A stretch of DNA of 64,000 bases, taken from NCBI RefSeq assembly GCF_014274685.1, contig NZ_CP060393.1, positions 3,159,501 to 3,223,500 on the forward strand, in the 5' to 3' direction. Within the stretch, counting starts at the first letter, position 1. Each line of letters starts with the position of its first letter. The translations under genes were made by a program, and so were the position numbers. Under the pieces are notes generated by a model. The model ran no database searches, was not told the DNA's origin, and was given only the letters and a program-made list of their open reading frames with translations. Of this stretch, positions 1 through 10,183 are shown piece after piece. The DNA comes from Edaphobacter sp. 4G125 (GTDB taxonomy: Bacteria; Acidobacteriota; Terriglobia; Terriglobales; Acidobacteriaceae).

Positions 1-140
1 GTGACCTTCGCGTTACCGATCGAAGCGCCAGTTGAATCCTGAACCGTTCCCAATAGAGTCGCGTTGACAGCCTGCCCGAAGAACGAGCTGGGCCACATCA
101 ACAGGCACAACATCACGCTGAACAAAAACTTATGTCTCAT
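1..140 (-). CDS. TonB-dependent receptor, Oar-like, N-terminal fragment
   Basis: Only the first 46 codons lie in the window; the gene runs off the left edge. The ATG at 138-140 follows a GGAGG ribosome binding site about 9 bases upstream on the minus strand. Translation gives a hydrophobic signal peptide of about 22 residues, then ATLLGTVQDSTGA and a following NAKV segment. That is the usual opening of the carboxypeptidase-regulatory-like (plug-preceding) domain of the large TonB-dependent, Oar-like receptors abundant in Acidobacteriota. These outer-membrane proteins are thought to import oligosaccharides or other polymers. The barrel is not visible, so the family call rests on this short N-terminus. 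Confidence 0.6.
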   Translation of the reverse strand, partial: MRHKFLFSVMLCLLMWPSSFFGQAVNATLLGTVQDSTGASIGNAKV

Positions 141-318
141 CGAAGCTGCCTCCACAAAAAGATCAGGATCCCTGCGTACACAATTTCTTTTGTTCTAACT
201 TCGAACATGCACGTTATCAGCCTCTCTAAATCGTGTCAATATGCAATTCAGTAATCTGTGGACAGCCCAGAATCGCACTCACTTTCTAACTGGACGACCA
301 CTGCTCAGGACAGCTACT

Positions 319-1182
319 ATGCCCTGCATGACGTCAAACATCTCGCGCCGCAGCCTCCTGAGTGGCGGAACTATGCTCGCCGCCTCGTCGCTTCTCTCCA
401 ACTCTGCCATCTCCTTCGCTGCACCTTCCCCCCCTTCATCTCCTATCCGACTAGGCATCGCCAGTTACACTTTTCGCAAATTCGATCAGGCTCATCTCAT
501 CGAGTTTATGAAAGAGCTCAAGACGCCCTATCTCAATCTGAAAGATGTTCATCTACCTATGACTCCGGCTGACCAGGTCGCACCACGCGCTGCCGAGTAC
601 CGCGCCGCAGGCCTGACTCTCACTGCCGCTGGAACCATTACTTTCAACAAAGATGATGACGACGACATCCGCCCCAAATTCGAGTACGTCAAGGCCGCCG
701 GAATCCCCATCATCGTTGCCGCTCCCACGCATCAGGTCCTTCCTCGTCTCGAAAAATTCGTAAAGGAATACAACATCAAGCTCGCCATCCACAACCATGG
801 TCCGGAAGACAAGAACTTCCCTTCGCCTTTTGACGTCCTTGATGCTGTCAAGAATCTAGATCCACGCATCGGCTGCTGTATCGACGTCGGCCACACCATG
901 CGTACCGGAACTGACCCTGTTGCAGCCATCAAGAAGGTTGGCTCTCGTGTCCACGACATCCACATGAAGGATCTCGCGCAGAGCAAGGTTAAGGAGTCTC
1001 AGGTTGCTGTCGGTGACGGTCTCATGCCCGTCCGCGGCATCTTCCAGGCGCTCATCGGCATCGGCTACAAGGGCAATGTAGACCTTGAGTACGAGATCAT
1101 GGAAAACGATCCCATGCCCGGAGTCATCAAGAGCTTCGCCTACATGCGCGGCGTCATCGCCGGCATGGGCCTCAACGCTTGA
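319..1182 (+). CDS. TAT-exported sugar phosphate isomerase/epimerase-like TIM-barrel protein
   Basis: The protein belongs to the xylose-isomerase-like TIM barrel (AP endonuclease family 2) fold. A twin-arginine signal (SRRSLLSGG, then an Ala-rich hydrophobic stretch) lies at the N-terminus, so it is probably exported. Metal-ligand positions of the family are visible: IHNHG, CIDVGH, HDIHMKD and the C-terminal DLEYE. Substrate is unknown; relatives include sugar and hydroxypyruvate isomerases. The frame is open back to 241, but the signal peptide fits a start at 319 or 328. It is followed by a strong bidirectional terminator and converges on copA. Exported versions of this fold are frequent in Acidobacteriota and Planctomycetes. 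Confidence 0.75.
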   Translation: MPCMTSNISRRSLLSGGTMLAASSLLSNSAISFAAPSPPSSPIRLGIASYTFRKFDQAHLIEFMKELKTPYLNLKDVHLPMTPADQVAPRAAEYRAAGLTLTAAGTITFNKDDDDDIRPKFEYVKAAGIPIIVAAPTHQVLPRLEKFVKEYNIKLAIHNHGPEDKNFPSPFDVLDAVKNLDPRIGCCIDVGHTMRTGTDPVAAIKKVGSRVHDIHMKDLAQSKVKESQVAVGDGLMPVRGIFQALIGIGYKGNVDLEYEIMENDPMPGVIKSFAYMRGVIAGMGLNA

Positions 1183-1206
1183 TCGATCACATATCAACCT
1201 TAAGTC

Positions 1207-1247
1207 AAAACGAATGCGGTCCAGAAGTTCTGGACCGCATTCGTTTT
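1207..1247. terminator. Bidirectional intrinsic terminator between convergent genes
   Basis: A perfect 19-bp inverted repeat (arms 1207-1225 and 1229-1247, 3-base loop) begins with AAAA and ends with TTTT, so it can act on both strands. It sits 24 bases after the isomerase-like gene and 17 bases past the stop of copA. Confidence 0.9.
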
Positions 1248-1264
1248 CATTCGCGATGATCGCT

Positions 1265-3751
1265 CTATAACTTCACTCTTCGCAACCGCAATGCATTCGC
1301 AATCACCGATACCGAGCTGAAGCTCATCGCCGCAGCCGCGACCATCGGATTCAGCAGCCACCCAAACAACGGATACAGGATTCCCGCAGCCAGCGGAACG
1401 CCAGCAGCGTTATAGACAAATGCGAAAAACAGATTCTGCCGAATATTCTTCATCGTCTTCTCGCTCAATCTGCGTGCCCGTAATAGTCCGCGCAGATCAC
1501 CACTCACCAGCGTGATTCCACCCGCAGCCATGGCAACATCCGTTCCCGTCCCCATCGCAATCCCTACATCCGCCGCCGCCAGCGCAGGAGCATCATTCAC
1601 TCCGTCTCCTGCCATCGCAACCCGCCTTCCTTCCTTCTGCAATCGCCGCACGACCGCAGCTTTGCCCTCAGGCGAGACCTCTGCTTCAAAATGAACTCCC
1701 AGCTTCTCCGCAACTGCGCCAGCTGTAGTGCGGTTGTCTCCAGTCACCATCACAACCGTCACCCCGCCTTTCTTCAATTCATCCACCACCTCACGAGAAG
1801 ATGCCTTCACCGGATCGGCCACTGCAATTAGCCCTGCAACTCTTCCATCGATTGCAGCCAGCATGACTGTCCTTCCATCGTGACGCAAAGCTTCAGCTCT
1901 TTGCACCATTGCATTCGCATCGAGCCCTTCGTCCTGCAGCAGAGCAGCGCTTCCTACCGCAACACGCTGAAAATCAACAAAACCTTTCACTCCCTTTCCC
2001 GTCACCGATGCAAACTCTCTTACGTGTCCCAGAGCGACACCTCTTTCCTTCGCACCTGCAACAATTGCACCTGCCAACGGATGTTCGCTCGCCTGCTCCA
2101 GGCTCGCCACCGCTCGCAGTAGTTCTCCTTCGCTCATTCCCTCTGCCGCAATCACCTCTGTCAACTTCGGCTTGCCTTCCGTCAGGGTCCCGGTCTTATC
2201 GACGACAAGCGTGTCGATCTTCTCCAGCGTCTCCAACGCTTCGGCATTCCTTACCAGAACTCCCTCATGCGCTCCTCGTCCCGTCGACACCATAATCGAC
2301 ATCGGCGTCGCCAGTCCCAACGCGCAAGGACACGCGATCAGCAACACTGAAACCGCAATCACCATCGCATGCATCAGCTTCGGCTCCGGACCCCACACCG
2401 CCCACGCAATCGCCGCCAAGGCTGCCACCATCAACACCGCAGGCACAAAGTACGAAGCTACTTTGTCTGCAAGTCTCTGGATCGGGGCCCGCGATCGCTG
2501 AGCCTCGCTCACCATCTTCACAATCTGCGCCAGCAACGTGTCTGCGCCTACATGCTCGGCGCGCATCACAAGCGACCCAGTGCCATTTATCGTGCCGCCC
2601 ACCACGCGCTCGCCCGCCGTCTTCTCCACGGGAACCGGCTCGCCCGTCACCATCGACTCGTCCACTGCGCTACGCCCATCCTCCACCACGCCGTCTACCG
2701 GAACCTTCTCGCCCGGACGCACTCGCAGCATGTCGCCAACGACAATCTCATTCAGCGGAACATCCATCTCCGCCCCATCCGCTGCAATCCTTCGCGCCGT
2801 CTTCGGAGCAAGTCCCAACAGCGCGCGAATCGCCTCACCCGTCTTGTCCCGTGCCTTCAGCTCCAGCACTTGTCCCAGCAGCACGAGTACGGTGATGACA
2901 GCCGCCGCTTCGAAGTACAACCCAAGCTGACCGCCATGCGTGCGAAACGACTCCGGAAACATCCCCGGAGCAACCACAGCCGCCACGCTGTACAGGTAAG
3001 CCGCACCCGTACCCATCGCAATCAGCGTGAACATATTCAGGCTGCGATGCACCACCGAGGCCCACCCTCGCTCGAAAAACGGCCATCCGCACCACAGCAC
3101 CACGGGAGTCGCCAGCGCCATCTGCGCCCACCCCATCCATCCGCTGCTCAACAACTCCATAAACGGATGCCCCGGCCACATCTCCAAAACCATCACAGCC
3201 AACAGCGGAAGCGTCAATACCGCTCCCACCCAGAACCGTAGCAACATGCTCTTCAGCTCAGGGTTCTCCTGCTCTGCGGTCACCTCTTTCGGCTCCAGAG
3301 CCATGCCACAGATCGGGCAGCTTCCCGGTCCATCCTTCACCACCTCCGGGTGCATCGGGCACGTGTACTCCACTCGATTCAGCACCGGAGCTACAGGTTC
3401 CAGTGCCATCCCACACTTCGGACACGATGCCATCTTGTCTGACATCACTTCCGGGTGCATCGGACACGTATACTTCCCGCCTGCGAGTTGCACAACAGGA
3501 GCCTTCGCAACTGCCGGGTGAGATCCACCACCTCCACCGCAACAACTCCCCTTCGCCGGGCTCATTCCGCCAATCGCCACCAGCCCATCCGCTGGACGCG
3601 ATCCGTCATACTTCGCTGGATCAGCCGCGAACTTCTTCTTGCACCCTTCGCTGCAGAAATACCATGCCTTGCCCTCATGCTTGCTCGTCCACTTTGCAGT
3701 CTCCACTTTCACCTGCATCCCGCAGACTGGATCTTTCACCATCTCGCTCAT
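1265..3751 (-). CDS. copA: Copper-translocating P1B-type ATPase with YHS and two heavy-metal-binding domains
   Basis: This inner-membrane pump exports Cu(I) using ATP. Residues 4-48 form a YHS domain (DPVCGM). Two CPMHPEV/CPKCGM-type heavy-metal-binding domains follow at about 94-118 and 129-153, replacing the usual CxxC HMA domain. The core is complete: TGE at 369, CPC in the transmembrane metal site at 474-476, DKTGTLT at 518, the P1B-type HP motif at 557, and GDGVND near 715. The C-terminal membrane pair keeps YN and MSFSS, the copper-specificity signature. Length (828 residues) is usual for this architecture. A Gly-Cys-rich linker (CCGGGGG) joins the YHS and binding domains. No copper regulator adjoins it. 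Confidence 0.95.
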   Translation of the reverse strand: MSEMVKDPVCGMQVKVETAKWTSKHEGKAWYFCSEGCKKKFAADPAKYDGSRPADGLVAIGGMSPAKGSCCGGGGGSHPAVAKAPVVQLAGGKYTCPMHPEVMSDKMASCPKCGMALEPVAPVLNRVEYTCPMHPEVVKDGPGSCPICGMALEPKEVTAEQENPELKSMLLRFWVGAVLTLPLLAVMVLEMWPGHPFMELLSSGWMGWAQMALATPVVLWCGWPFFERGWASVVHRSLNMFTLIAMGTGAAYLYSVAAVVAPGMFPESFRTHGGQLGLYFEAAAVITVLVLLGQVLELKARDKTGEAIRALLGLAPKTARRIAADGAEMDVPLNEIVVGDMLRVRPGEKVPVDGVVEDGRSAVDESMVTGEPVPVEKTAGERVVGGTINGTGSLVMRAEHVGADTLLAQIVKMVSEAQRSRAPIQRLADKVASYFVPAVLMVAALAAIAWAVWGPEPKLMHAMVIAVSVLLIACPCALGLATPMSIMVSTGRGAHEGVLVRNAEALETLEKIDTLVVDKTGTLTEGKPKLTEVIAAEGMSEGELLRAVASLEQASEHPLAGAIVAGAKERGVALGHVREFASVTGKGVKGFVDFQRVAVGSAALLQDEGLDANAMVQRAEALRHDGRTVMLAAIDGRVAGLIAVADPVKASSREVVDELKKGGVTVVMVTGDNRTTAGAVAEKLGVHFEAEVSPEGKAAVVRRLQKEGRRVAMAGDGVNDAPALAAADVGIAMGTGTDVAMAAGGITLVSGDLRGLLRARRLSEKTMKNIRQNLFFAFVYNAAGVPLAAGILYPLFGWLLNPMVAAAAMSFSSVSVIANALRLRRVKL

Positions 3752-3944
3752 CTCAACAATTCTCCTCTATCTCGCAGACGAACGACCTTCCTTCGCATTA
3801 CACCCTTCCTTCAAGTCTCCTTTCTCTCCTCGGTATCTCACATATTTTGCAGCTCGTTAGACGTCATTCGTCATGAGACTTCGCTGAGAATCCGGCCTCA
3901 GCCTTGCCATTCCTTCGCTCCGAATGCTCTCATCTATTCCTAAG

Positions 3945-5243
3945 ATGTCTTCTACTCCTGACATCCAGCGCTCAATCGATGCCATCTGGCGTATCGAATC
4001 GGCAAAGCTCATCGCCGCGCTTACTCGTGTCGTCCGCGATGTTGGTCTCGCCGAAGATCTCGCCCAGGATGCCCTCGTCGTTGCCCTTGAAAAATGGCCT
4101 CAGACTGGCATCCCGGATAATCCGGCTGCCTGGCTCATGGCGACTGCAAAAAACCGCGCCATTGATCTCCTTCGCCGCTCAAAACTTCTCGACCGCAAGC
4201 ATGAGCAGCTTGGCTACGAGCTAGAAGCTACCCGCCAGCTCACACCCGACCAGATCAACGCTGCCATCGATGATCCCGTCGGCGACGACCTGCTCCGTCT
4301 CATCTTTATCTCCTGCCATCCCATCCTCTCTCCCGAATCCCGCGTTGCCCTCACTCTGCGCCTTCTTGGAGGGCTTACCACCGACGAGATCGCCCGCGCC
4401 TTTCTTCTCTCCGAACCTACCGTGGCTCAGCGTATTGTCCGCGCCAAACGAACTCTCGGAGAAGCAAAGATTCCCTTCGAAGTTCCCCGAGGCGAGGAGT
4501 TCACTGCTCGTCTCTCCTCTGTTCTCCAGGTCATTTACCTCGTCTTCAACGAGGGTTACTCTGCCACCGCCGGTGACGACTGGACCCGTCCCGCGCTCTG
4601 CGAAGACGCTCTCCGCCTCGGCCGCATCCTCGTCGAACTCGTCCCCTCCGAACCCGAGGTCCGTGGCCTTGTCGCGCTCATGGAGATTCAGGCGTCACGA
4701 CTGAACGCTCGCATCGGCCCCGCCGGCGAGCCCATCCTCCTCCTCGATCAGGACCGTTCGCGTTGGGATCAGATCCTCATCCATCGCGGTCTTGCGGCTC
4801 TCGAACACGCCGAAAACCTCCTCCGACAAAGAGCCAGCTCCGCTAATTCGAATGTCGCTTCGGGCTCCTACGTTCTTCAGGCCTCCATCGCCGCCTGCCA
4901 TGCCCGCGCGATCACAGCTGAGGCTACAGACTGGCATCGCATCGCTGCTCTCTATGCCCAACTTGTCAGGCTGACTCCATCGCCCATCGTCGAGCTCAAC
5001 CGCGCCGTCGCGGTCTCTATGGCCTTAGGGCCTGCCGAGGCGCTCCCCCTTATCGACGCGCTCACCGAAGATCCCGCGCTCAGGGGCTACCATCTCTTAC
5101 CGAGCGTGCGCGGCGATCTGCTGATGAAGCTTGGCCGACACTCCGAAGCGCGCGCCGAGTTCGAACACGCCGCCAGCCTCACCCGAAACACCCGCGAACG
5201 CAACCTTCTCCTCACCCGCGCTCAATCCTGCGTCCTCGATTAG
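3945..5243 (+). CDS. ECF42-type RNA polymerase sigma factor with C-terminal TPR-like extension
   Basis: Region sigma-2 (AEDLAQDALVVALEKWP and AWLMATAKNRAIDLLRR) and sigma-4 (TLRLLGGLTTDEIARAFL) fill the first 190 residues. A further 240-residue helical C-terminal part, with VYLVFNEGY and VELNRAVAVSMALGP, is characteristic of ECF group 42. In that group the C-terminal TPR-like extension replaces an anti-sigma factor and is needed for activity. ECF42 factors usually neighbour DGPF/YCII-domain proteins, and four such genes lie at 10.2-12.5 kb. I chose the ATG at 3945 because the conserved part starts just after it; the ATG at 3924 is also in frame. No clear ribosome binding site supports either. 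It is divergent from copA. Confidence 0.88.
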   Translation: MSSTPDIQRSIDAIWRIESAKLIAALTRVVRDVGLAEDLAQDALVVALEKWPQTGIPDNPAAWLMATAKNRAIDLLRRSKLLDRKHEQLGYELEATRQLTPDQINAAIDDPVGDDLLRLIFISCHPILSPESRVALTLRLLGGLTTDEIARAFLLSEPTVAQRIVRAKRTLGEAKIPFEVPRGEEFTARLSSVLQVIYLVFNEGYSATAGDDWTRPALCEDALRLGRILVELVPSEPEVRGLVALMEIQASRLNARIGPAGEPILLLDQDRSRWDQILIHRGLAALEHAENLLRQRASSANSNVASGSYVLQASIAACHARAITAEATDWHRIAALYAQLVRLTPSPIVELNRAVAVSMALGPAEALPLIDALTEDPALRGYHLLPSVRGDLLMKLGRHSEARAEFEHAASLTRNTRERNLLLTRAQSCVLD

Positions 5244-5358
5244 TGGGAGATGTATCCAAAGGGGCAATACCCAAGTGCGTACCTGAGCGTTGTCATTCCG
5301 GTTTTCCCGGAGGATGATGTACAAGGGCCTATTAGGGCTTAGGAATCCAGGAGCAGCA

Positions 5359-5535
5359 GTGAATTCGTCCATTGTTTTAGTTTCGGCCGTGCTGGCATCG
5401 TTAGCGGTGGGAGTATTGACGGCCTATAGCATCTGTTTTTCGATGTTTCGTCTCTTCCGTATCCATGCGAGACAGGTTGCCGCCGAACGACAGGAGCGGT
5501 CCATGGTGGGTTCCAATCGGGTGGTTGAGGGTTGA
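5359..5535 (+). CDS. Small single-pass membrane protein (58 residues)
   Basis: A GTG start at 5359 follows AGGAG (5348-5352) with 6-base spacing. The product has one hydrophobic segment (residues about 5-31, with VLVSAVLASLAVGVLTAY), a short amphipathic basic stretch (FRLFRIHARQVAAER) and a polar tail. I recall similar short membrane proteins in other Acidobacteriota, but the function is unknown. An upstream in-frame ATG at 5314 would add 15 residues; the ribosome binding site favours the GTG. It lies between the ECF42 gene and an AT-rich intergenic region. Confidence 0.55.
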   Translation: MNSSIVLVSAVLASLAVGVLTAYSICFSMFRLFRIHARQVAAERQERSMVGSNRVVEG

Positions 5536-5548
5536 CCCACCCCCGCAC

Positions 5549-5563
5549 ATATTTTTATAAAAT
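5549..5563. repeat. AT-rich near-palindrome after the small membrane gene
   Basis: The 14 bases at 5549-5562 (ATATTTTTATAAAA) recur exactly at 10648-10661. Both copies lie just after a coding sequence. They may be A+T promoter elements or protein-binding sites. Confidence 0.35.
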
Positions 5564-5600
5564 ATTGATTATAAACGACTTAATCCAAGATCGAGATTGT

Positions 5601-5643
5601 AAAATATAGAAAATAAACCACTTTACGCGCAAAATATAGAAAA
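5601..5643. repeat. Two direct repeats of AAAATATAGAAAA, 30 bases apart
   Basis: The 13-mer starts at 5601 and again at 5631, inside a 479-base stretch (5536-6014) with no convincing gene. A related CGCAAAATATT string occurs at 23524, upstream of the Cys/His-rich gene. Role unknown. Confidence 0.5.
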
Positions 5644-5663
5644 CAAGATACTTATAAAAGGAA

Positions 5664-5690
5664 AGCCCCGAGAGGTCGTCTCTCGAGGCT
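5664..5690 (-). terminator. Intrinsic terminator-like hairpin, minus strand
   Basis: The arms AGCCCCGAGAG and CTCTCGAGGCT pair with one G-T-type mismatch. On the minus strand the hairpin is followed by a T-rich tail (TTTCCTTTTATAAG). It would end a minus-strand transcript coming from around 5711-5900, where no convincing gene remains. Confidence 0.6.
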
Positions 5691-5758
5691 GATTTCATTT
5701 AAGGGCTGATTTAATTGTAGCGAAATGGAGAGGGTTGTTCTGCAACGAGGATCTCTTC

Positions 5759-5834
5759 TGGCATGAGTACGTTAGAGGAGAAGGGGTCTTGACAGCAAAT
5801 TATCAGAGCATTTTTTGTACGTGGTTCATGCCAG
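5759..5834. other. Long-range inverted repeat in the 5.5-6.0 kb gene-poor region
   Basis: CTGGCATGA (5759-5767) and TCATGCCAG (5826-5834) are perfect complements flanking 58 bases. The inner flanks GTACGT and GTACGTGG add partial pairing. On the plus strand the right arm is followed by CTTTTTG. It could be a structured RNA, an operator pair or a small miniature element. Confidence 0.3.
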
Positions 5835-5865
5835 CTTTTTGTAAAGAAGCACCTTGCAAAAACCA

Positions 5866-5920
5866 CAGCTCCTTCGACTCCGCCTTTGCTGCGCAAAGAC
5901 TTCGCTCAGGATGACACTTC
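5866..5920. repeat. Dispersed repeat, copy A
   Basis: The sequence contains CCTTCGACTC and, after a variable middle, TTCGCTCAGGATGACACTTC. The same two blocks occur at 22956, 25911, 30000 and 32165. This copy lies about 100-150 bases upstream of uvrA. Confidence 0.8.
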
Positions 5921-6014
5921 ATAGAAATCTGGTTGTCTTTTGTCTCCATAGTCCTGGTTGGTCTTTTTGTCGCTTAGTCATTGATACGACCTAGCAGGTT
6001 TCTCCGCAGCCCGG

Positions 6015-9000
6015 ATGCCGTATTCTAGATACTTGGCCGCAAAGCCTCCAACACCGTCTATGGGCACGCAGCGAACATCTCCCCGAACCACACCGGGAAT
6101 TACACATATCACCGTGCGCGGAGCGCGGCAGCACAATCTGCGTAACGTCTCGGTTTCCATTCCGCGCAATACCCTGACCGTTGTTACCGGCCTCTCGGGC
6201 TCGGGAAAGTCTTCTCTCGCCTTCGACACCATCTACGCCGAAGGACAGCGCCGCTATGTTGAAACCCTTTCGGCATACGCCCGCCAATTTCTCGACCAGA
6301 TGGAACGTCCTGATGTGGACTCCATCGACGGTCTCTCGCCGGCCATCTCCATCGAGCAGAAGACCACCTCACGCTCCCCTCGCTCGACCGTCGGAACCAT
6401 CACCGAGATCTACGACTACCTGCGACTGCTTTACGCTTCCGTTGGCCAGCCGCATTGCCCCAACTGCGGTCGCTCCATCTCGCGACAGAGCGCCGATCAG
6501 ATCGTCGAGCGCATCGTCTCTCTCGCCCCCGGTGAACGCATCACCGTCTTCGCCCCAATCGTCCGGGGTCGCAAAGGTGAGTTTCGCGAAGAACTCGAAG
6601 CAATCGACCGCCAGGGCTTCCGCGTTCGCATCGACGGCGAGATTACCGAAATCACAGAAGGCATGCGCCTGGAGAAGCGCAAGAACCACACCCTCGAGGC
6701 CATCGTCGACCGCATCATCCTGAAACCTCTACCGCCGGAGAACACCTCGGCTGCGCTCGCTGGCGCTCCGCCAAAATACGACACGCGCCGCCTCGAAGCC
6801 GCCGTTGCCAAGGCCCTGCAGATGGCCAACGGTCTGGTCCTCATCGGCATACAGGACCCGGTCACACGCCATCAGGAAGAGACACTTTACTCCTCCTCGA
6901 TGGCCTGCCCGGACTGCGGAATCAACGTTCCCAAGCTCGAACCACGCAGCTTCTCGTTCAACTCCGCCTACGGAGCCTGCCCGGAGTGTCACGGCCTCGG
7001 TTCCATCTACGACTTCGATCCAGCGAAGACCATCACTGACTGGTCCAAGCCGCTGCTCGACGGAGCCATGGGCCCCGGCTCCGCCTCGCAGTACCTGCTG
7101 CGACTCATCAAACTCGCAGCGGAGAAGTACAAGATCAACATCAATCAGCCGTTCGAGAAGCTCACAACGGAGCAGCAGAACCTCTTCCTTTATGGTCCCC
7201 CGAAGGGTGAGGCTGGACGCACCGGCTTCCATGGCATCTTCAGCTATCTCCGCGCCAATCTTGAAGACACCAAATCCGAAGGCTACCGCGAGTACATGAT
7301 GCAGTACATGTCTGCATCTACCTGCCCGCGCTGCCAGGGCAAGCGCCTGCGGCCGGAATCACTCGCCGTAACTGTCGGCGACCGATCGATTGCCGATTTC
7401 ACCGCGCTCTCGCTGGAACGCGCACTTACTGCGGCGAAGACCATGAACTTCACGGGCCGAGAGAGGATGATCGCAGACCGGCTGCAGCGCGAGGTGATTG
7501 AACGGCTCGAGTTTCTGAACGCCGTCGGCCTCGGCTATCTCTCACTCAATCGTTCTGCTGCGACGCTCTCAGGCGGCGAAGGTCAGCGTATTCGCCTCGC
7601 CACGCAGATTGGTTCACGTCTCCGTGGAGTCCTCTATGTTCTCGATGAGCCATCGATCGGACTGCATCAGCGCGATAACCAGCGACTGATCTCAGCGCTT
7701 GAAAACCTGCGCGACCTCGGCAACACCGTCCTGGTCGTCGAGCACGACGAAGATACCATTCGCAAAGCCGACTATGTTCTCGACCTCGGTCCCGGAGCCG
7801 GGAAAAACGGTGGCATCCTCATTGCGGATGGCACTCCGCAGCAGATCATGGACAACGATGCATCGATCACCGGCAAATATCTTGCCGGCAAGATTGATAT
7901 CGTCACCCGGCCTACGCCGGGCCAGGCTCCGCGCCCACTCACCGGCAACTGGGTTACGGTTGAAGACGCCCGCGCCCACAACCTCAAGAACGTCACTGCT
8001 CATTTCCCACTCGGGGTGATGACCGTCATCACCGGCGTCAGCGGCAGCGGCAAGAGCACGCTGGTGAACGATATTCTTTACCGCGCACTTGCCAAGGAAC
8101 TTTACGGCTCGCGCGAAGAACCCGGTCAGCATGGCCGCGTCCGCGGCATCTCGCAGATCGACAAGGTTATCGAGATCGACCAATCGCCCATTGGCCGGAC
8201 ACCGCGCTCGAACCCGGCGACGTATACCGGAGTCTTCTCCGCCATCCGCGACATTTTCGCCATGCTCCCCGAGTCGCGCGAGCGTGGCTACAAGCCCGGA
8301 CGCTTCAGCTTCAACGTACAGGGCGGACGCTGCGAAGCCTGCCAGGGCGAAGGACAACGCCGGATCGAGATGAACTTCCTGCCCGACGTCTATGTGTTGT
8401 GCGAGGTCTGCAATGGCCGCCGTTATAACCAGGAGACGCTCGCCGTGAAGTTCAACGGCTACTCCATCGCGGACATCCTCGATCTCAGCATCGAAGACGC
8501 TCTGCCTGTACTCAAAGACATTCCTGCGGTCAACCAGAAGCTTCAGACTCTCGTCGATGTCGGTCTCGGCTACATTCATCTTGGCCAATCTGCCACCACG
8601 CTCTCAGGCGGCGAAGCCCAGCGCATGAAGTTGGCCCGCGAGCTGAGCAAACGCCAGACAGGCCGCACGCTCTATCTACTCGACGAGCCTACGACTGGCC
8701 TCCACTTCGACGATGTTCGGAAGCTCCTCGAAGTACTGCATCGCCTTACAGACCTGGGCAACAGCGTCATCATCATCGAGCACAATCTGGACATCATCCG
8801 CAACGCCGACTACATTCTCGACCTCGGTCCTGAAGGAGGAGAAGGCGGCGGGCAGATCATCGCCCACGGTACTCCGGAGCAGGTCGCGACCGTAAAAGGC
8901 TCTCATACCGCAGAGTTCCTGGCCCGCCATTACACACCGGACCAGCTTGCTGCCAGCCGGAATGGAATCAGCCACTCCGGTCCGCAGCCCACGAATATCG

Positions 9001-9170
9001 GGGCCGCACCCGATCCTGAAAAGAAGGCCAAGGGTAAGTTTGTGCCGCCGGAAAAGAAAACCGGAGTCCCGACCGCGCGTGCGACTAAACTGGCCGAAGC
9101 AGACAACTCGGCTCGTTCGAAGAAGACCGCAACCAATACTGCCGCGAAGACAAAAAAGAAGAAGGCATGA
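6015..9170 (+). CDS. uvrA: Excinuclease ABC subunit A
   Basis: UvrA is the damage-recognition ATPase of nucleotide excision repair and works as a dimer with UvrB. Two ABC ATPase halves are present. Walker A is GLSGSGKSS near residue 60 and GVSGSGKST near 672. The signatures are LSGGEGQR and LSGGEAQR, each followed by an LDEPS/LDEPT Walker B. Zinc-module cysteine pairs (CPNC, CPDC with CPEC, CPRC, CEAC with CEVC) are intact. The C-terminus carries an extra Lys/Ala-rich tail of about 60 residues. An ATG at 6060 is an alternative start; neither start has a good ribosome binding site. The stop overlaps the CPBP gene by 4 bases, implying coupling. No convincing LexA box is visible upstream. Confidence 0.97.
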   Translation: MPYSRYLAAKPPTPSMGTQRTSPRTTPGITHITVRGARQHNLRNVSVSIPRNTLTVVTGLSGSGKSSLAFDTIYAEGQRRYVETLSAYARQFLDQMERPDVDSIDGLSPAISIEQKTTSRSPRSTVGTITEIYDYLRLLYASVGQPHCPNCGRSISRQSADQIVERIVSLAPGERITVFAPIVRGRKGEFREELEAIDRQGFRVRIDGEITEITEGMRLEKRKNHTLEAIVDRIILKPLPPENTSAALAGAPPKYDTRRLEAAVAKALQMANGLVLIGIQDPVTRHQEETLYSSSMACPDCGINVPKLEPRSFSFNSAYGACPECHGLGSIYDFDPAKTITDWSKPLLDGAMGPGSASQYLLRLIKLAAEKYKININQPFEKLTTEQQNLFLYGPPKGEAGRTGFHGIFSYLRANLEDTKSEGYREYMMQYMSASTCPRCQGKRLRPESLAVTVGDRSIADFTALSLERALTAAKTMNFTGRERMIADRLQREVIERLEFLNAVGLGYLSLNRSAATLSGGEGQRIRLATQIGSRLRGVLYVLDEPSIGLHQRDNQRLISALENLRDLGNTVLVVEHDEDTIRKADYVLDLGPGAGKNGGILIADGTPQQIMDNDASITGKYLAGKIDIVTRPTPGQAPRPLTGNWVTVEDARAHNLKNVTAHFPLGVMTVITGVSGSGKSTLVNDILYRALAKELYGSREEPGQHGRVRGISQIDKVIEIDQSPIGRTPRSNPATYTGVFSAIRDIFAMLPESRERGYKPGRFSFNVQGGRCEACQGEGQRRIEMNFLPDVYVLCEVCNGRRYNQETLAVKFNGYSIADILDLSIEDALPVLKDIPAVNQKLQTLVDVGLGYIHLGQSATTLSGGEAQRMKLARELSKRQTGRTLYLLDEPTTGLHFDDVRKLLEVLHRLTDLGNSVIIIEHNLDIIRNADYILDLGPEGGEGGGQIIAHGTPEQVATVKGSHTAEFLARHYTPDQLAASRNGISHSGPQPTNIGAAPDPEKKAKGKFVPPEKKTGVPTARATKLAEADNSARSKKTATNTAAKTKKKKA

Positions 9171-10129
9171 ATCATCCCTCGACACCTCCGGTCCCCAATG
9201 ATCTTTCCCGGGAGTATTCCCAAGCCCCGTCGGCTGACGCCCCTCCCCCTTCGCTACCGGTAAGGATTACCGACGGACCGGCCATCGTGATTCCAGCGCC
9301 TCCCCCCTCCAATGCGGCAGGCCCTGGGGTTCCCGCGCGAGTGCCGCATCTTGGCCACGCGATTCTTTTCGTCTCGTTCGCCGGTCTGACCCTTGTCCTG
9401 AGCCAGTCGATCCTGCTCGGCCTGAGCCATATTGGTCAAAAGGCAGCAGCCTCTGCGATGCATCCCAAGCTGCTGGTCGCGGCCATGGCGATCAGCTACC
9501 TCCTTACTCTGACGACGTCGTACTTCTTCTTTCCACTGCTCTGGCTGCGTTCGTTCGGCAATGGTCTTCAGTGGAACTTCGATGCGGCCTGGCGCAACGC
9601 ATACAAACTGATTCCAATCGGCCTGATTACCGGTTTCGCTGTACAAGGAATCTCCTCGCTGATCCCGGTCCCGAAATCCATTCCCATGGATAACTTCTTC
9701 CGCACACCCTCCGATGTCTGGCTGGTGACGGCCTTTGGAACATTGCTCGGTCCATTATTCGAAGAGGTCGCCTTCCGCGGCTTTCTTCTGCCTGCCTTCG
9801 CGATCGCTTACGACTGGCTCTCTCTGCCCAAGACCCCTGCAGCCCGTGAACGCTGGCACAACACTACCGGTCTCACCGTCGCTTCTCTCATCTTTAGCGC
9901 AATCGTTTCCAGCATCTTCTTTGCTCTGTTGCATGCAGAACAACTGGCTCATGCGTGGGCCGCACTCTTTGTGCTCTTCTGCGTATCCCTGATTCTGACT
10001 CTGGTTCGCATCCGTACCCGGTCTGTGGCCAGTTCCACACTCGTGCACGCTGCTTATAACTTTTCGGTCTTCCTTACGCTCTTTATCGCCACCGGGGGAT
10101 ATCAGCACCTTGAACGCATGACGCGGTGA
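9167..10129 (+). CDS. CPBP-family intramembrane glutamic endopeptidase
   Basis: A polytopic membrane protein carries the CPBP (Abi/Rce1-like) motifs in order: [12 protein letters not shown], where the EExxxR glutamates are catalytic in the family, then [14 protein letters not shown] and STLVHAAYN, which supply the histidines. The first 50 residues are Pro/Ala-rich and probably cytoplasmic. The ATG overlaps the uvrA stop by 4 bases (ATGA at 9167-9170). Family members process prenylated or peptide substrates, or serve in bacteriocin immunity; the substrate here cannot be inferred. Confidence 0.88.
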   Translation: MNHPSTPPVPNDLSREYSQAPSADAPPPSLPVRITDGPAIVIPAPPPSNAAGPGVPARVPHLGHAILFVSFAGLTLVLSQSILLGLSHIGQKAAASAMHPKLLVAAMAISYLLTLTTSYFFFPLLWLRSFGNGLQWNFDAAWRNAYKLIPIGLITGFAVQGISSLIPVPKSIPMDNFFRTPSDVWLVTAFGTLLGPLFEEVAFRGFLLPAFAIAYDWLSLPKTPAARERWHNTTGLTVASLIFSAIVSSIFFALLHAEQLAHAWAALFVLFCVSLILTLVRIRTRSVASSTLVHAAYNFSVFLTLFIATGGYQHLERMTR

Positions 10130-10183
10130 GAGCAATCGCCAAGAATTAACATCTCGTAAATTCAATTATCAGGAGCTACACTC

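Noticed and set aside
2369..3241. Long plus-strand open frame (290 codons) across copA
   Set aside because: It is antisense to intact copA, Arg/His-rich with no domain motifs, and arises from the GC-skewed codons of the real gene.
5711..5896. Possible 61-codon minus-strand gene (ending PSPFRYN) before the terminator at 5664-5690
   Set aside because: Its first residues come from the dispersed repeat, it has no ribosome binding site and no family; kept only as a possible relic.
7692..8588. Minus-strand open frame of 298 codons inside uvrA
   Set aside because: UvrA is complete and conserved here; the antisense product has no recognisable motif or ribosome binding site.
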